Assembly: GCA_017420125.1 (NCBI GenBank)
Contig: JAFOJR010000204.1
Coordinates: 1-7,667, forward strand
Direction of reading: 5' to 3'
Source: Oscillospiraceae bacterium
GTDB taxonomy: Bacteria; Bacillota; Clostridia; Oscillospirales; Oscillospiraceae
DNA: 7,667 nucleotides
Shown: positions 5,781 to 7,667 of the stretch, piece by piece
Layout: each line of letters starts with the position of its first letter
Position numbering within the stretch: position 1 is the first letter of the stretch
Notes under the pieces: model-generated
Seen by the model: the letters and a program-made list of their open reading frames with translations, nothing else
The model's database searches: none
What the model was told of the DNA's origin: nothing
Translations under genes and position numbers: made by a program

Positions 5781-6805
5781 GTGAAAATCAAACGTTTGGG
5801 CAGACAGACAGTTTCTCTCCCATTTTGCCCTGCCATTATAAGCTGTGCCAACGTGGTAGGGGCAAAGGAAGGAGCAGGGCCGCTGAAGAAATATTTTGAC
5901 TGTGTGAATGAAGATTCTTTATTTGGGCAGAAGACATGGGAAAAAGCAGAAAGTCAAATGCAAAAACTGGCGCTGCAAGCAGCAATGGAGAAAGCAGGAA
6001 TAGCAACGTCTGCGCTGTCCTACATTTTGCAGGGGATTTATTAAATCAATGCATCGGCTCTTCTTTTGCACTTCGAGAGTCAGAGATCCCGTTCTTTGGT
6101 CTGTACGGGGCCTGCTCCACTATGGCAGAAGCACTGGCATTGGCGGCGATGATGATTGATGGCGGATTTGCCAATTGGACAGCAGCTATGGCTTCTTCGC
6201 ATTTTTGTACAGCAGAACGGCAATATCGAAATCCATTGGAATATGGAGCACAGCGCACTCCAACCGCTCAGTGGACAGCTACAGCGGCGGGTGCTGTTGT
6301 ACTGTCGAGTCAGGGAAACGGCCCATATGTGACCCATGTGACCACTGGAAAAATTGTGGATTGGGGTGTGACAGATGCTAATAATATGGGTGCTGCCATG
6401 GCTCCGGCAGCATATCATACCTTGATGTCCCATTTTGAGGATACGGGTCGGAAACCATCTTTTTATGACGTTATTGTAACTGGTGATCTGGGGATGTTGG
6501 GAAAAGAGATTTTGATCGATTTATCTGCAAAAGACGGCGTAAGTCTTGCAGAGCGGTACGAAGACTGCGGGGTTCTGTTGTATGACAGCCAGCGGCAGGA
6601 TGTGCATTGTGGCGGCTCAGGCTGTGGATGTTCTGCCGCAGTGCTTACCGGCTATCTAATTCAAGAGATGCGGGCCGGTCGAATAAAGAAGCTGCTGTTT
6701 GCCGGAACAGGGGCATTGCTTTCGCCGACCTCAGTGCAACAGGGAGAAAGCATTCCCGGAATTTGCCATGCAGTTGCCCTCAGCACAGAGCGGGAGGATG
6801 GATAA
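5781..6805 (+). pseudogene. spoVAD: stage V sporulation protein AD, split by a one-base frameshift
   Basis: SpoVAD has a thiolase-like fold, binds dipicolinic acid (DPA), and belongs to the SpoVA machinery that loads DPA into the forespore and releases it at germination. The first frame (5781-6044) gives VKIKRLGRQT through YILQG, then stops. The second frame, running to 6805, continues with GDLLNQCIGSS, GACSTMAEAL, MASSHFCTAERQYRNPLEYG, AMAPAA, VTGDLG, GGSGCGCSA and ATGALLSPT-like GTGALLSPTS. These follow B. subtilis SpoVAD in order along its whole length. Adding one G to the G run at 6032-6035 gives YILQGDLLNQC and a continuous 341-residue protein, close to the 338 of B. subtilis. As written, only an 87-residue fragment would be made from the normal start. 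Sequencing error or real decay are both possible. spoVAE follows with a one-base overlap. Confidence 0.9.
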
Positions 6806-7173
6806 TGGGTAATTGGCTGAACTATATCAACGCATTTCTTTGCGGCGGTGTTTTGTGTGCCATCGGACAAATTCTGATCGACAAAACAAAACTGACCCCG
6901 GCACGTATTTTGGTAATTTATGTGGTGTCAGGTGTGTTCCTGGGCGGCCTGGGGCTGTATTCGCATATAGAAGAATGGGGCGGAGCAGGTGCAACAGTTC
7001 CGCTTACCGGGTTTGGATATTTATTGACAGCTGGTGTAAAGGAAGCAGTTGTCCAACATGGAATCTGGGGCGCATTGACAGGCGGAGTTACCGCGGCGGC
7101 AGCCGGTATCACAGCGGCTGTTGTATTTGGCTTCCTGGTGGCGTTGTTTTTTCACTCAAGTGACAAAAAATAA
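6805..7173 (+). CDS. spoVAE: stage V sporulation protein AE (SpoVAE/AEb membrane subunit)
   Basis: An intact 122-residue hydrophobic protein. Conserved family stretches are visible: GQILIDKTKLTPARILV (21-37), VSGVFLGGLGLY (41-52), GAGATVPLTGFGYLL (60-74) and AAAGITAAVVFGFLVALFF near the end. About three to four membrane segments are likely (around 8-25, 34-52, 62-80 and 95-117). Known role: with SpoVAC it forms the membrane channel for dipicolinic acid in the inner spore membrane, with SpoVAD on its cytosolic face. The ATG overlaps the spoVAD stop (TAATG), and GGGAGG at 6792-6797 lies seven bases before it, so it should be translated even though spoVAD is broken. The open frame extends further upstream, but that part is out-of-frame spoVAD. 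Confidence 0.93.
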   Translation: MGNWLNYINAFLCGGVLCAIGQILIDKTKLTPARILVIYVVSGVFLGGLGLYSHIEEWGGAGATVPLTGFGYLLTAGVKEAVVQHGIWGALTGGVTAAAAGITAAVVFGFLVALFFHSSDKK

Positions 7174-7174
7174 T

Positions 7175-7206
7175 GCATTTCACAATGCTTCTCTCTTTCT
7201 TTTTCC
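7175..7206 (+). terminator. weak intrinsic terminator after spoVAE
   Basis: GCATT (7175-7179) and AATGC (7184-7188) form a five-pair stem with a four-base loop directly after the spoVAE stop, followed by a pyrimidine-rich run (TTCTCTCTTTCTTTTT). The stem is short and low in GC, so termination would be inefficient. The remaining 98 bases to the next gene show no clear promoter. Confidence 0.35.
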
Positions 7207-7304
7207 GGTGAGTTATGGCATACTAAAAGAAAAAATCTTAATGCTGCAAGGGAACACAAGACTACATTTTCATTGTGGCAATTTGCAGAAAAAGGAGAGA
7301 CCAT

Positions 7305-7667
7305 ATGCTGAGTTGGGAAGAGTTAGAGCAGCGCTGTATGGAATGCCAAAGCTGCATATTGTATGAAAAGCGGACGAATATGGTGTTTGGCGTGGGGAAT
7401 CGTCAATCAAAGGTTTTATTCGTTGGAGAGGGGCCCGGAGAGCAGGAAGATTTGCAGGGCGAGCCATTCGTGGGAAGAGCAGGAAAACTTTTGGATGATA
7501 TGCTGGCCCTGATTCATTTAAATCGGAAGAACGTGTATATTGCCAATATTGTAAAATGCAGGCCGCCGCAAAATCGGGATCCAAGAACAGAGGAACAGGA
7601 AGCCTGTATGCCCTGGTTGGAAAATCAGATTGCGCTGCTTGCTCCCAAAATTATTGTTTGTTTGGGC
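7305..7667 (+). CDS. family 4 uracil-DNA glycosylase (3' end missing)
   Basis: Removes uracil from DNA, arising from cytosine deamination or dUMP incorporation, as the first step of base excision repair. The 121 residues present are the N-terminal part; the gene runs off the window. Visible features are Cys14 and Cys17 near the N terminus and Cys85 (VKCRPPQNRDP) and Cys101 (EACMPWL), which fit the four ligands of the family 4 [4Fe-4S] cluster. The uracil-binding active-site motif GEGPGEQED lies at 41-49, followed by PFVGRAGKLLDDML (54-67). A GAGAG-like ribosome site (AAAGGAGAG, 7291-7299) lies five bases before ATG 7305. Related spore-former genomes and many thermophiles carry this family in place of or besides Ung. 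The frame ends in IIVCLG, matching the family strand leading to the rest of the fold. Confidence 0.93.
   Translation, partial: MLSWEELEQRCMECQSCILYEKRTNMVFGVGNRQSKVLFVGEGPGEQEDLQGEPFVGRAGKLLDDMLALIHLNRKNVYIANIVKCRPPQNRDPRTEEQEACMPWLENQIALLAPKIIVCLG

Noticed and set aside
5711..5899. Small 62-residue frame upstream of and overlapping spoVAD as a leader peptide.
   Set aside because: Mostly an out-of-frame reading of spoVAD, with no ribosome binding site before its ATG.
6607..6804. Longer SpoVAE reading frame starting inside spoVAD.
   Set aside because: The extra residues are out-of-frame spoVAD sequence; ATG 6805 has a good ribosome site and gives the family length.

Overview
The window looks like a chromosomal segment of a spore-forming member of the Clostridia (low-GC Gram-positive, anaerobe-type gene content). 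The evidence is strong AGGAGG-type ribosome binding sites before nearly every gene, the spore-specific genes spoVAD and spoVAE, a LysM-G5-M23 cell-wall protein of clostridial type, a ThyA of the Bacillus ThyA/phage phi3T type, and exact Spo0A-box sequences. I cannot name the genus. No phage, IS, CRISPR, tRNA or rRNA is visible, and I see no convincing unknown defence or biosynthetic system.

Left part, + strand (1-3877): the 3' end of a CNNM/CBS-pair/CorC-HlyC membrane protein overlaps pyruvate kinase (pyk) by four bases. After 94 bases come thymidylate synthase (thyA) and, 28 bases later, dihydrofolate reductase (folA). ThyA consumes methylene-tetrahydrofolate and makes dihydrofolate; FolA reduces that back to tetrahydrofolate, so the pair is a functional unit. 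A strong hairpin at 3921-3963 sits between folA and the convergent gene and probably terminates both.

Middle, - strand (4029-5463): one gene for a membrane-anchored LysM-G5-M23 peptidase. It is split by a one-base frameshift that fits an extra A in an A6 run (T6 on the + strand, 4649-4654). All M23 zinc ligands are intact downstream of the shift.

Divergent control region (5464-5780): an AT-rich stretch with no gene. It holds two inverted, identical 11-base copies of a Spo0A box, one placed near each gene, a set of helically phased AGTTACAAAA-like repeats, and candidate promoters in both directions.

Right part, + strand (5781-7667): spoVAD, also broken by a single-base indel (fits a lost G in the G run at 6032-6035), then spoVAE overlapping it by one base, then the 5' part of a family 4 uracil-DNA glycosylase cut by the window end. 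SpoVAD and SpoVAE belong to the dipicolinic-acid channel of spores; spoVAC, usually just upstream, is absent here.

The most notable points are the two homopolymer frameshifts in the two divergent genes (sequencing error, decay of sporulation functions, or slippage-based switching) and the symmetric Spo0A-box arrangement between them.
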